Shown: in pieces, positions 20,986 through 33,288 of the stretch
Position numbering within the stretch: position 1 is the first letter of the stretch
How the letters are laid out: every line of letters starts with the position of its first letter
Source of the DNA: Viola odorata
Lineage: Eukaryota; Streptophyta; Magnoliopsida; Malpighiales; Violaceae
Direction: 5' to 3'
Length of the DNA: 64,000 nt
NCBI GenBank assembly: GCA_963691705.1
Contig: OY829545.1
Coordinates: forward strand, 56,708,192-56,772,191
Made by a program: the position numbers and the translations under genes
Notes under the pieces: generated by a model
Databases searched by the model: none
What the model was told of the DNA's origin: nothing
What the model saw: only the letters and a program-made list of their open reading frames with translations

Positions 20986-23340
20986 CTCACCAGGAATGCA
21001 CCTTAAGAAGGAGTTCCTGGGTCATGAGTCTATGTCGTTTCTCTTGCATATCATAGAGAGTGCAACAAAAATTGTTCAGTGGGTCACGAGCTACATATCA
21101 TAGAATGCAACTAAAACTATTCACCTAGATAATGCTTTTGTAGGTGCATTCCCACATCTTGAGTTTAGCTCATTTTTCACTTCATATTGTAGAGTGCAAC
21201 AAAAACTGTCATCTAGAAACTGCTTTTGTTACGACATAGAAACTTGGTAACATGGGGGTTGATTCTTCAATTGTAATATCCAATGCGATAAATTTCTATG
21301 AAATGGGTATGGGGGATTTGAGTAGTGGAAGAAAAAGGAAAAACTTTAGAAAGGCTCTTGGGCACTGGTTTGCTGGACATAATGTTTTCAGTCAATTGTA
21401 AGTTCAGAATTCAAGTTAATGACATTTACAAGGACTTCTAGGTTAGAATTGATGCTAAATAACACTTTGAAACATTTCTACGAGTTTATATTCTTTGTTG
21501 GTTCAAGAATTTCACTTGTGCATGACCTACCTGAGATGTTAGAATAAATTTAAGTTGGTTGAGTTTGAATAAACAGTTGCTCAATTCTGTTCAAGTGGAT
21601 AGTTTAATCTTTAAAACTAATTAACTAATTCTTCATGAGATAAATTGACCCAATATGTTGACTCTTATGTCCTTATTTTGTTTGGACTGTATAGTACTAA
21701 CTATTGCATCTTTGCCTTTGATATTCTGGTTTGTTTATTGCTTGTTCAACTTGTGGTGATAAATTTCTATGTAAAAACATGTCGTTGAAGGACATAAGGT
21801 GCATAGTTTTTGTGGAAAGGGTTGTCACTGCCATTGTTCTTCCATCTCTACTGAATGATTTTTTTGCAAGACATATTGGCTGGAAGACTAAATACATAGA
21901 AGGAAATAGCTCAGGGTTGCAATCACAGACGCGAAAAATATAAAATGAAATCGTGGAAGAGTTCCGTAGAGGGATGGTATGTAATGCCATCTCAATTTAC
22001 AATGTTATGCTTACCCGGTTGTCTGTGTCGAGGGAACTAATGATATACTTCAGGTGAACATCATTGTTGTGACGTTTATACTCGAGGAAGGATTAGATGT
22101 ACAAAGTTGCAATCTAGTGATTAGATTTGATCCTTCAGCCACTGTAAGCAGTTTCATACAGTCCCGGGGTCGTGCTAGGAAGCAGAGTTCGGATTACTTA
22201 TTAATGGTGAAGAGGTAATCTTTTATCAGTACTCATTGCTATAGAAACTTTAAATTTATTGAATTTAACCATCTTTTCCCTCTTTGTTAGCTGTTATTTT
22301 TATTTTATCATCTTCATCTTGTTTGATTTATAGTGGGGATACTTCTACAATTTCTCGACTGAAGAATTATCTTTCTAGTGGGGATATAATGAGGAAAGAG
22401 TCCCTACGCCATGCGTCCCTTCCTTGCTTGCGTCTTCAGAGTGAGTTGTGTGATGATGAGTACTACAGTGTTGAAAGCACTGGGACAATTGTGATGCTTA
22501 GTTCTAGTGTTAATTTAGCATACTTCTATTGCTCGCGTCTTCCTTCTGATGGGTTAGTCTTTTGAGCTCCTTACTTTAAATAGTTTCATTTTAACATTGT
22601 TTTGTACATATTTTATAATGAAAAGTTTATATTCCACCATTTCTTGATCTACTCTCTTTCTCAGTCTCTGTCTTGATGGGTATGATTTGCGTATTGTTTA
22701 GGTATTTTAAACCTGGTCCCAGGTGTATTGTGGAGAAGCAGAAGGGGATTTGCAACCTGCAGCTTCCAAACAGCTGCCAATACAAAGTGTTTGTGTGCAT
22801 GGGAATCTTAAAACTGTAAAGCAAAAGGCATGCCTTGAAGCATGTAAGCAACTTCATAGCGTTGGTGCTTTGACAGATAATCTTGTTCCAGATATTGTAG
22901 CTGAAGAATTTGTTTCTCAAGATGGTAATTGCTATATGGTTCTTTCCCATTATTGGTTTTAAGTATTATGTCTTTGTAGACTAGTGTGTCCATTCTTTGA
23001 AGAAGCATATTTGCTTGTAATTGTCTATAGGCATTTTGATGCTTCGCTTTTTCTAATTTTTTCTTTGCAGGGAATGACTGTTATGATGAAGAACAACCCA
23101 TTTACTTCCCACCTGAGCTGGTCAATCATACCCCAGTTGGGATTTCAAAGTACCATTGCTACTTAATGGAACTAAAGCAGCATTTTCCATACGATATTCC
23201 AACTCATGATGTTGTGCTGGTCATGAGGAACAAACTTGACACTGATATTCTAAGTATGGATTTCAACTTAGAAGTTGATAGAGGTTTGTTGGCAGTAAAC
23301 TTGAAGTATATTGGAGAGATTGATCTTGCTCCAGGGCTGG
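20240..23340 (+). pseudogene. Dicer-like 2 (DCL2) pseudogene fragment: helicase C-terminal and dimerisation regions
   Basis: Six or more exons match plant DCL2, which cuts double-stranded RNA into 22-nt siRNAs. In order: GPEWSIGDDAKADLAAGLL (20780-20881); LKDIRCIVFVERVVTAIVL and WKTKYIEGNSSGLQSQTRK (21787-21985); VNIIVVTFILEEGLDVQSCN and QSRGRAR, helicase motifs V-VI (about 22054-22215); SLRHASLPC and YFYCSRLPSDG (22334-22553); YFKPGPRC and CLEACKQLHSVGALTDNLVP (22701-22925); then PPELVNHTP, YHCYLMELKQ and NLKYIGEIDLAPGL (23071-23340), the Dicer dimerisation (DUF283) region. The DExD part, PAZ, RNase III and dsRBD parts are absent. It is broken: TAA within the QTRKI exon (about 21941), a one-base loss near 22776, and the duplicated first exon. 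Introns are kept, so it is a genomic, not a retro-, copy. Confidence 0.8.
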
Positions 23341-23789
23341 TACGTTGCATTTTTTATGTATACTATATGCACTAAGTCACATGTATATGTAAAGTAATAT
23401 TACAACATTTTTAAGTCCTGCATTTGTTTATTCAGAGATTAATGCTGAAGTGAGGTGAGCTAAAGGAATAAAAGTAAAAGCAAAGGAGAAACAGAGATGA
23501 GACAGTTTGGAATAGGTAGGGAGAAGGGGGGGGGGATCTAGTTTCAAATCCTTTCTAACCAAACTGGACTCAACATTATAATTAGTAATTTAGTGTCATA
23601 ATTTAGTAATCCTTTATAAAATACTTCATATGTCAGACAAAAATGGCCCAACTGTGTTTTTTCCTTCTTTAAATAACAAAAAGAGAGAATAATTATTCCA
23701 ACCACAATCAATTTTTATTTTAAAGAAAATAAGAACTAGGGGCCTTTTCTTCTCGTTAATAATGATCTCTGGCTCTTTGTGTTGTACAA

Positions 23790-23900
23790 AAGGTGGGAGA
23801 AGATGAACTTGGAGACGTTAAATATAGGTCTGGATTTGACAACCGATGGGAGAAGATGAACTTAGAGACATTAAATATAGGTCTGGATTTGACATCGGAA
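23790..23900 (+). repeat. ~50-bp tandem duplication
   Basis: GTGGGAGAAGATGAACTTGG and following bases recur as GATGGGAGAAGATGAACTTA about 55 bases later, each ending TTAAATATAGGTCTGGATTTGACA. Apart from this, 23380-24660 shows no gene; it contains a short TGACAT repeat at 24479-24506. Confidence 0.75.
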
Positions 23901-24667
23901 GCAACGCAGACAAATTTTTTACTAGATCCAAATCAAATCCTATAAGAGAATCTATTTTTTTTTTTTTGTTTAACATCAATCTATAAATATGATGGGATTT
24001 TTTTTTACATTGTCTGCAATGTAAGTAGTTAAAACAAAAATAATACTTAAAGATATTAACTTTTTAATTAATAATAACACGATGTGCTAAGAAATAGTTT
24101 AGATTAATAATTATATAACCTTAAATAATGGTTGACCATGGGTTGGTGATCCTGCTGATATAAATTACTCGCCTTGAGAAAGAATTGGACCTAAAAGCAT
24201 TTGGAGTATTTTGTTAGGTATGGATCATATATCAGCTCAATGGACTGATTATTAGTTTACATTAGATTAGTCCATTAGATATTTGATAGGTAATTTCTCT
24301 ATCCAAAAGAAATGTAGAGCATTTGTGCTTATAGGCGATAAACGCATGCGAGTGATGGCTTTCCAGGACTATCAAAACTGTTACTATGTTTCATAGCCAT
24401 ACAGCGAAGAAATCATAAACGTATAGTACAAAACAACATTATGAAGATGCCATCTATCGAAAAATTACACAATCCTAGTTGACATTGACATTGACATTGA
24501 CATTGTCAGCTCAAATACATCTCTATTCGAGGCATTTTCGTAGCAAATAAGCCATGGGTTTACTACTCCAACTGTTTGCTTACAGCTGGTATACTCTATT
24601 GTGCCAGCACCGATCTAAAGTCTTGAAATGCAAAGTGACCTGAGTAACCACAATTCACCATCACGTA

Positions 24668-24898
24668 CTCCCTCCAACTTTTATTAACTGACGCTTTGAT
24701 TTGGGCACGCATATTAAGGAGGTCGGATGACTCACTATTTGACCCCAAAAAAATCCTTACTTTTTTTCGAACATACGTTAAGGATTAACGTACGTCCGAG
24801 AAAAAATTCGGCGCAAAATTATTTCAAATAGTGAATCATCCGGTCTCCTTAATATGCGTGCTCAAGTCAAAGCGTTAGTTAATAAAAATTGGAGGGAG
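24668..24898. mobile_element. Stowaway-like MITE, 231 bp
   Basis: The element begins CTCCCTCCAACTTTTATTAA and ends with the matching GGAGGGAG, flanked by TA on both sides (24666-24667 and 24899-24900). The inverted arms extend about 75 bases with few mismatches (for example CACGCATATTAAGGAG on both arms). TA duplication and CTCCCTCC ends are typical of Tc1/mariner-related Stowaway elements. Confidence 0.85.
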
Positions 24899-25222
24899 TA
24901 GAAGAGAAGAATGCGCATCTTTTTGTACTTCCTCTACCAAAGCCTTGGCTTGGGTATGGCTACCTTTCTCTTTGCATACTCATGAGCAATGCTTATAGCA
25001 CTTTTGCTATGACGCAACGAGTACTCTGCAAAATCTGACTTTCTTCAGATGTCAAATCTCCATAACAACCCTGCGATTATAAATGCATTCAATAATGTTT
25101 TCAACAAAACCATGATATCTTACCAACCTAAGTGATCCAACAAAAAGGAAAATAATCATAGTATCATATATATGCAAATAGGTTTTCCCTAGTGCCACAG
25201 AACATAGAACAAGAGTTAATAC

Positions 25223-25361
25223 CAGGGGGGATATTCTATCACAAACAGCATGGTGCATAAGGATGCCTGCAGCAACCGAAACATTGAAAGAGTCTACCAT
25301 GCCTTTCAGTGGAATGCTGCAATGCAAATCTGACAATGCTAGAGCCTCATCACTTATTCCC
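25223..25361 (-). pseudogene. Single exon fragment of a SpoU/TrmH-type RNA 2'-O-methyltransferase
   Basis: On the minus strand an exon with acceptor TTGCAG and donor GTATTA reads GISDEALALSDLHCSIPLKG, then MVDSFNVSVAAGILMHHAVC and DR. This is motif 2-3 of the SpoU family: the E-A-L...SD segment, the IP(L/M)KG turn and the SxNVSVAAGI knot that binds S-adenosylmethionine. The rest of the gene is not seen on either side, so it is an isolated, captured or left-over exon. The motif itself is well kept, with methionine replaced by leucine in IPMKG. Confidence 0.7.
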
Positions 25362-25737
25362 CTGCAATCAAAGACCCACCACCTTACCACTATAAAACTT
25401 CATCTTCATGAGAATAGAAATGATTAATATAAGACAACACTATCCAGTTTTATACCAGTATTTTTATTTATCTTTTCAAGTATTATAGCAGTATCTTTAT
25501 TTTATCTTTTTAATTTCTACCTATATATCATTACTTCAAATAACAAGTACACCAAACAAAAAAGATGCATCATTGTTCTCAGATAAACTTGTTCAGAACA
25601 AAAAGAGAAGAAAATAGCCAAGGGATAAATTCAGTTTTCATAAGAGGATCATGATTTCTTCAATAATGATTACAACATGTTAAGCTAATAGATCTACAAA
25701 GGAATAATTGGTGCGAGAATGGGCCAATACTGTATGC

Positions 25738-25885
25738 CTCTAGAGAGAAAATATTTTGGAAATGAACTGATCGAAGTTGACAAACCCAAGAATGACAATC
25801 TTCAGCGATTGGGATCTGCTTGCGGAGGTGGGATTCGTAGTCGTAAGGGGGCGGCATCGATGGCGCGGATGCGGAGAGGGAGGGA
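25738..25885 (-). pseudogene. 5' fragment of an arogenate/prephenate dehydrogenase-like gene
   Basis: On the minus strand three short pieces in shifted frames read RIRAIDAA, PYDYESHLRKQ and SLKIVILGFVNFDQF. Plant arogenate dehydrogenase (tyrosine synthesis, plastid) begins its mature part with (V/I)RAIDAAQPFDYE followed by LKI(A/G)IVGFGNFGQF, the NADP-binding GxGxxG loop. Here the loop has lost two glycines (GFVNFD) and at least two frameshifts separate the pieces, and a stop follows at about 25741. No further exons are seen. It is a decayed fragment. Confidence 0.6.
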
Positions 25886-25938
25886 GAAATGGTATGAGGT
25901 GTGAGGAGGAGAGGAAAAAGAAGGCAGAGAATTGCTAA

Positions 25939-26150
25939 GGGCCTGTTTGGCGTTCCGGTTCTAGCTGGAAAAGTTCAGTGGGGAAAATTTCAGTCTGCAA
26001 AAGTCATTTTCAGACTTTTGCAGAACGGAGTATGTTGTTTGGTAAATGTTTGTTAAAAGTTCTGTGGAGAAACCAGAAGTTGTTTTTGGTGTTTGGTAAA
26101 AACTGTTTTAAAACTATGGTTGGAATATAAAATGACCATAAAGGGTATAA
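25939..26150 (+). repeat. Left terminal and subterminal inverted repeat of the Harbinger-like element
   Basis: The terminal 26 bases match 52599-52624 in inverted orientation. Further matches include TGTTTGGTAAA and GAAGTTGTTTTTGGTGTTTG. The right arm is 52420-52624. Confidence 0.85.
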
Positions 26151-26739
26151 TTCATTTCAAATGTTAGAATTAATTTTTTTAATATCTTTATATATGTTTT
26201 TAATCAATTTATTTATAATCTAACATCTACTACCTAATATTTATCTAATATCATAAATAAATTAAACTTATTAATACCATAAAAAATATAAGTTATTAAT
26301 ACCATGGTTTAAAGCATTATATTTTTTAGCCATATATATATAGATTATTTACCAAATCAATCTATTTCTTTAAACAAATAATTAACTTTTATTTATACCA
26401 AGAATTAAAACTTCATTAGAAGAACAAAAAAAAGTTAAATATTTAGCACTTTTTGAAAGTTTTACATATTCATCATTAAGCTATTAGCTATTAGCTATTG
26501 AGTTACGAACTACATTCATAGATAACATTTCACTATTATTTCCATCATTTGCATACTTCCTTCACCCATATCATTTTAAATTCGAACATAAAAAATAGAT
26601 AAATTAGAACACCTTATAATATCTCGGTAATGTTTGAATGAAAAGAATTTTATTATGTATATATTATGTATATAGATTATTTAAATTAATCTATTTCTTT
26701 ATACACATAGTTAAATATTGGAGACCAGCATAGTTGTTA

Positions 26740-26866
26740 CTCCCTCCGTTTTCGAATAATCGTCATTTTTGTACGTTTTGTTACTGTTCATTTTACTTGA
26801 CTTTTTTATGTTTGTTGTACTTTTTGTTACTGTTTCAAAGGGTCAATTATTTAAAAACAGAGGGAG
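26740..26866. mobile_element. Stowaway MITE, 127 bp
   Basis: It begins CTCCCTCCGTTTTCGAATAA and ends ACAGAGGGAG, flanked by TA on both sides. The arms are inverted (GTTACTG / CAGTAAC inside). It lies within the left arm region of the Harbinger-like element. Confidence 0.85.
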
Positions 26867-27598
26867 TACTATGTAAGCTTCAATCAAAGTATAATATTCA
26901 CAACAGATCAGGATTATATGGTTTGAGATTCAGCCGACTTCAAGCCCCAATCTCACATCTATCAAGCAAGGTATGTAAATACCATAAAGAAACGGAAACA
27001 CAAGATTGACCACCAACTTAAAGTGTTATAGAAATAAATGAGGAGCAAATAGTGACAGTTTTCTGACCTGCGTTATCTGTGTGATCTAGAAACCATATAA
27101 ACAACCCTATTAAATTTCATTGTTCAATTTAAGATATTCATCTCACATGGCTTCTTATAGTACTAAATTAAAAAAAAAAAGACCATCCCCCACAAATTAT
27201 CATAATTGTAGCAGCAATGCTAGTTTTCTATTGCAACCACAGATCATTTATTATGTTCTGTGACTCCTGCAGAAAGTAATGTATTTATCCAGACAGATGA
27301 TGTATGGTTTTCACTTTCACTATATTGATCACTCATGCTCAACCCAGGACCACCGATATAAAGAAAAAAGTATGCATTTTATCAGATTTTTACAAAGCAC
27401 CAAGTTCGCATTGTACCCACATTCAACTTCACTAATAACTTCGAGTACTAACTTTGCAACTAAAGAATCTGTAATCTGAGTTATAGATGTCTATGGGCCA
27501 TGTTAAGATACGACTACTAAGGTAAAATCTAGATCACTAATCTCCCTACTCATAAGCAGAAATCTTTTTGAGAACATCTTTAGTTACTCCTAGTTGGT

Positions 27599-28370
27599 CT
27601 AGTGCCAATAAATCATATACTCACTAGTCACTACCAATAGATCTACCACTAACAAATCATTGGGGTTGTCAAGAAGCATCTGTGGCGCAGACAGCAACTT
27701 CTCAGGAGCAGGCAAGTCCGAATTCATGGAATGATGCAAGTTGTCAGTCTGATTTGGATAAGTGGCAGCATTGTCCAGTGGCTCAAGATGCCTGCCAGCT
27801 GCCTGAATTTCTGCAGGTAAAGTGGGATCTAACATCTGATTTTCCACTGACTCCATACCAGCATTTGCATCACATTCTTCACCTGAATTTTTGTTTTGAG
27901 AAAGAAAACATGCATACATAGATATTAGTAAACTGAAAGGCATCACCCTATGCTGCTACAATTAATTTTCGTGAAAGCATATAACTGAACAAACCATGCA
28001 CCTTAGTGGAAGTTTCAGAAGCATGGAATACTTCCTCCCTTCCAAATGTTTGCAACAAGCTAGGCAGAGCACCTTCTGGTTGTAATTCAGTGTGAAGTCC
28101 ATTGTCAACAACCCCGTTAAATGATGCTTCAGGTTGCGTAAGAGAGGAGTTGCAAGCACGGAACATACCCAAGCAAGTAGATGTCATATTCTCATTATCA
28201 ACATGATCATGCAAATGTTCACGATCTCCTGGTCCCTGAGAAGACTCAGTTTCAATAACGATCTCAGTGACACCAGGCAATTCCAAAGGACTGACAGCAT
28301 TTGAAGCTACAGGTGAGATGCATAATCTGATTGATTTACACCAGAAAAATGATGCTAGATCAGAAACCAC
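27599..28370 (-). pseudogene. Unrecognised gene fragment(s), two exon-like minus-strand frames
   Basis: Two minus-strand open pieces, 27948-28370 and 27599-27946, encode acidic, serine- and asparagine-rich sequence (for example TEIVIETESSQGPGDREHLH, and LPAEIQAAGRHLEPLDNAAT). Between them a splice-like boundary is plausible: a GAAAAT region near 27970 and an ACAG-type acceptor near 27905. Composition is like the disordered middle of a nuclear regulatory protein. I do not recognise the family. Its place inside the Harbinger-like element suggests host sequence picked up or left there, not an element gene. The stretch 28400-29290 may be its 5' side: the minus strand is CT-rich around 28900-29270, like a 5' leader. 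No start codon can be assigned. Confidence 0.3.
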
Positions 28371-29525
28371 TTATGTTGCATAGTATGAGATGCATAATCT
28401 GATTGATTTATACCAGAAAAATCCTAGGGATGAACAACAAGAGATGCTGATATAATGAGCAATACAATTAATCAAAATCACATTAACTACTCAAAGTAGT
28501 GGTCTTGTGTCAAGTAAATGTTTAACCATGAAGAACCATGCCATGTGAAACAAGATAACTCTAGGCAAGCAAATTCCTCATAATTATCACGGAAACACAA
28601 TCAAGCCACCACCTTGCAATATTCACAGAACGTAAACATCAATTCCAAATTTGCAAGTAATATAACACACATAACCAATGTTGTACATTGCAGTGGAATT
28701 TGGGGCATTTGCCAGAAGCCAAGACGATTTTTATGGAGAAGCTCTAAACAATCCAAAATTTAATAGAGGAAATACATGGACAAACAATCACAAACATACA
28801 ATGACACTTAATTATTGGAAGGAAATACAGAAATGCCATAGAGTGAGGCCATACTCTGATACATCAGGGAGCACTGGGACTGCAGCCTTGTCAAGGAATA
28901 TATCCTGTTATCTCCCTCAATCTCCCTCAATCTCCGATTCACCACAGCCACCCACCACCGCCGCACCTCCACAACACCATCACCATCACAATCGCCTCAT
29001 CCATCAAAACCATACCCGACCTTCACCGATCCACCCAACAAACTATTTTGGGTGCGTGGCGAGTGAGCGAGCTAGCGATAGAAGAAGAGAGGTAGGTCGT
29101 CGTTTGATGGTGGTTCTTCTCTTCGCCGCCTATGTTCCATTAGATCGAAATCAAAGAGAAGGAGAACAAGAAATTGGGACGATGGAGAAGAGAAGGAGAA
29201 CGTGTCGCGACGGAGAAGAAGTCTTGCAGCGTGAGGAGATGAGGGGCAAATATGGGTTTAATAAAAATTCATTAAAATCTACTGTTTGAAAAATCCTTCC
29301 CGTGTTTTTATTAGAATCTGAGGTTTGGCTGCTGGAGCATTTTGTTCCAGGCTCAAAACCCTTGTTTTCTTTAGTTTTTTAGAAGTTGGTTCAAAAAAAG
29401 TGTTAGTGCCTGTTTGGGAAATAGGTTTGGGTTGCAGAAGTTGGTTTCAAAGCCAAGAAGCTGTGTTGGGCTATTTGGTGAACTCTTTTTCAAACCAAGC
29501 TTCCCAAAAAGCTTGAGTTCAAAAC

Positions 29526-31224
29526 TAGGGGTGCAAATGGGCTGGTTCTGGTATGTCAGAACCGGACCCGAACTAGAAAATCCCGGTTCTGGTATGCCAG
29601 AACAGGACCGAAAGTTTCCGGTTCGGTTTCCGATTTTCTTAATTTTTTTTAATTTTTTTTTAAACAATTAGGAAAACTGGCCCGGCCTAGCCCAGCCAAT
29701 GAAGGAAAAAACAAAGAAATTTGAGGGGAAGGAGAATCGAACCTCTTCCCTTTTGAAAGTGAGTGAAAGGTTTAACCACTGAAGCAAACTAAAATTTTGA
29801 TAATTAATGCATATATATATATATATATACATAAAATGGTTTGGTTTATAAGTAAACACGTCGTTTAATTTTTTTTTAAATAATGCCGTTTAATTATTAA
29901 ACACGTCGTTTAGTTGTTAAACACACCATACACCGTTTATTATTTAATTTTAATACGTGTTTATAACTTGCTCACAAAATTAAAAATAATGCAAGACAAT
30001 GAATATTAGGGATGAGCACTAGACATAAAAAGTTTTACAAAAATAAATGCCTTATGGTTTTGGTGACGAACACAACTCTTGGATATGGTATATGATAGTT
30101 TTATCAACCATAACTTTTCCGATTAAATTATATTTTGCAAAATTATGTAGTGAGCCTGAATAACAAACACATCAGCTAGCAAACAATCCAAATTAATTTT
30201 AAAATAAAAAAATAAAAAAAGAAGGTCTTTTATTTAAGTTTAAATGAAGAAAAAAAGATTAATTAATGTTAAACCTCTTAACAATTAACTCAAGTAAATA
30301 ATGATATTGAAATATAGATACCATAAATTTAAATCATAAACGTCCATTAATCATTATGCAAATTCATTATTTTAGTTGTCATCTAATTAGTAATTACATT
30401 TTTTATGACAATTGATATCAGTCTTTCTTACAACAATATAATTCTTTTTTTTTTAAGTAAAATACCGAACAATAAACATATATCCATGATATACCTTAAT
30501 AATTATGTAATAGAGTAAGTATTAATGAAAGTATTACTAGTATATATCGTATCATTAATAATCAATGGTTTTAGTTTATACACAGAGTTGACTAATGACA
30601 TGACTATTATTTTTTTTATTTTTATTTTTTTGTTACGTGTTAATAATCTAATATACTAATTAATTAGATACGTTAATAATCCAATATACTAATTAATTAG
30701 ATACGTGTTTATAATGAGATTGTTTGATTATAATTAAAATATATTGATACAATTATAAAATTGGTAGTTGGATGATTTATTCCTAAATAAAAAAAAGTAG
30801 ATTTTTCAAAAAAAAATTAAATAAAGAAACAGCCCAGACCCGCCCCAGCCCAGTCCCAGCCCCATCCCGCCTAGCCCAGCCCAGCCCCATTCGCAGCCCG
30901 ACCCAGCCCAGTCCCAACCATGAAGGAAAAACATAAAGAAATTTGAGGGGAAGGGGATTCAAACCCCTTCCATGTTGAAAGGGATTGAAAGATTTAACCA
31001 CTGAAGCAAAGCTGAACTTTTGATAATTAATGCATATATATAATTTTCCGGTTCAAACGGTTCTACGGTTCGGTTATGGGTTTTTTATTCGACAGACCCG
31101 GACCCGAATCGGAAATTTCCGGTTCTCGTGAAATAGAACCGGACCGAACCGAAATGTTACGGTTTGGGCCGGTTCGGGCTAAAAATTTCCGGTTCCGGTT
31201 CCGGTCCGGTTTGTTACACCCCTA
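29526..31224. mobile_element. Non-autonomous hAT element, 1.7 kb
   Basis: The element starts TAGGGGTGCAAATGGG and ends GTTTGTTACACCCCTA. It is flanked by a perfect 8-bp duplication TTCAAAAC (29518-29525 and 31225-31232), the hAT hallmark. Subterminal regions carry many copies of GGTTCTGG/CCGGTTC in both orientations, typical transposase-binding repeats. No transposase is encoded; the interior is AT-rich. Confidence 0.9.
29675..31045. repeat. Direct repeat pair inside the hAT element
   Basis: The segment 29690-29815 (CCCAGCCAATGAAGGAAAAA ... TTTAACCACTGAAGCAAA ... TGATAATTAATGCATATATA) recurs at 30917-31045 with about 90 percent identity by eye. It is preceded in the right copy by a C-rich GCCCAGCCCCA-type repeat (30830-30920). 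The two copies sit near the two ends, in the same orientation. Confidence 0.75.
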
Positions 31225-31373
31225 TTCAAAACCAAGAAAAACCTTGGTTTTTAGAAGGAGCAAATTGCTCCAGCACAAAACCAATGGTTTTGAGTAGAGG
31301 ACGGGAAGCTGCTCTTATATTTTTTTGGACAAAAATATTGAGGGTATTCCTTCATAATTACAAGTATACCAGG

Positions 31374-31383
31374 TATAAATAAA
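31374..31383 (+). promoter_or_regulatory. TATA box of the Harbinger MYB-like gene
   Basis: GGTATAAATAAA precedes a pyrimidine-rich leader (CATCCTCCTCATTCTCTTTC) by about 30 bases. The next coding exon begins at 33289 directly after an acceptor TTTGCTTTAG, so a leader exon of about 31405-31857, with donor AG|GTATGT, and a 1.4-kb leader intron are inferred. Confidence 0.55.
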
Positions 31384-33288
31384 CCAAAAAACAACCATCC
31401 TCCTCATTCTCTTTCGTCAAACGAGCTCTCCAACCCGCACTCCCTCTTCTCCAAATCGATTTCTTCTTCGTTTTCCACCCAAATCGTACCCAAATTCTCT
31501 CCAAATTTCACCGATTAATCCTTACATCTATACAAACAAAACCCATTAATAAATTTCACAAATCATCCGCCAAATCTGCCCAAAATGGAAAATCCCACCA
31601 CGCAGTTTTGATTTTAGGTTTTGGGTTTGGTAAGGGTGGTCGGCTTGGTCTCAGTCTCGTCTGTTCCTCCTTTTCCAAATTGATGATCAGTACCTCCTTC
31701 CACTTGATCTTGCCTTACTCTAACTGAAGCAATTGGAGAGCAGGACACGACAATTGGAGAGCGCAAACACCTTATCTATCGTCTTCTTTCAATTTCTAGT
31801 CACCGACCCTATTTCCTATTGCGAGCAGCAGAGAAACAAGTGCAGATCCAAAGTAGGTATGTTTCTCTATGATTTCATGGCACACGATGCCTAATTGAAA
31901 TTTCTTGAGTTAATGGTCTGTTATTTAGTCAGCAGATCCTTTCTGTCTTGTTGCTGCTGTAGTGGCTTGCGTGTGTTGGTCTGGATTTCATTGGAGGATT
32001 TCTAAGGAACAACTTTAAATGAATCTTAATGTGTGCTTAAAACAAAAGTAACTCTTAGTCTACGAATGTGGATTTCCTTTGTGGGGTTGGACTAAGTATC
32101 CCAAATCTGGGAATCTCGTTGGATTTATATTTATCGTGGACCCTAGCTTGTAGTCTTGATATGCATGAAACCTTCTTTTATGTGATTGTCTTAGATAAAC
32201 TGGTGGCATATACTTAATAAAATATGTGTTTGTCCCCTTGATACCAATACATGTTTGATTGCATGCAAGATCTAGAACAAGGGGCCCAAATCTTTTTTTT
32301 TATATGACTGTTTAGGGTAACTGCTATTATCTTTTCTACTAGTTCTGTTGTTTCCTCTTGAAGTGGAAATTCTATATGTTTTAGATGCCCATAACATTGT
32401 TATATTTTTTGTCCATTGATACTGAATCAGAATGTGTGATAACTAATTTTTATCCATCTCTTTATTAAATAAGCTTACTTTTCTTGTGATGTATGTTTAT
32501 TATATGTGTTGAACTTGCACATTATTGCTTATGAGTGCAACAACCTTTATCTATTTCTTTATATTAAGTTCAACCTAGCTCTTGGAAAAGAAGAAGAATC
32601 TAATTTTAGTCGGCAATTAGATGTCATTATAGAGTAGTGTGTGTGCACTAGGGTTGGGATAATTCTCTTACTGCTACTATGGACTACCCTCACTGTATCA
32701 TACTTGTAGTGTGGAATATTAGTATTATTACTATTAATGTTCTTCTTTTTGTGTTATATTTTATAGTTTTTGGTATACAGTGAGGTCCATGAAGCATTGT
32801 TGGAGATTTCAATTCTGATTTATTTTAAAGTTGTTCAGTTTTTATCTGCTAATTTCATGTTTATTTGATTTCCCTTTTTCTTTTCTTAATTTAATTATGG
32901 AATCCAATTTCAAAAATAAGAATTTCTTCAGCACAGGGAAAGGAAAAGGAATGGAGTTTAAAAAAAGAAACTTTCATGTGTATGCTAATCAAAATATGTT
33001 TTCATGTGATTGTTGTTGTTAGTTGGTTAGTAATTGTCATTCCATAAAAATAGAAACTAAAATCCCCATAGGAAACAGAAAAGGTGTCATGCGATTTCAT
33101 TTTCTGGAATTTTAGTCGTGGATTTCACTTTACCTCTTGCTTATTCTGCAGATTTTTAGTTTCTGTTTGATGTTCAGGTGTTCTATATTATACTAGGTCA
33201 GCAAGATGCAATTTTTAGTTTCCTTTCAAGTCCTTTCCTTGAAGATTTTGGTTAATTAATATATGATAGATGGTCATTTTTGCTTTAG

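Larger units (their letters stand above)
29325..31300. mobile_element. Possible MITE with degenerate inverted ends, split by an hAT element
   Basis: GCTGGAGCATTTTGTTCC (about 29331) and the reverse complement of GGAGCAAATTGCTCCAGCA (about 31257-31275) form imperfect inverted ends, and GAGTTCAAAACCAAG would be joined if the hAT element were removed. The ends and flanking duplication are not crisp, so this call is tentative. Confidence 0.35.

Noticed and set aside
19000..26000. Helitron ends (5'-TC, 3' hairpin plus CTRR)
   Set aside because: Several CTAG/CTAA sites exist but none with a convincing GC hairpin just upstream, so I list only the gene-fragment cluster.
28678..29289. 203-residue plus-strand frame with a histidine run
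   Set aside because: Low-complexity, no recognisable domain, no splice or promoter support; the other strand looks more like a CT-rich leader.
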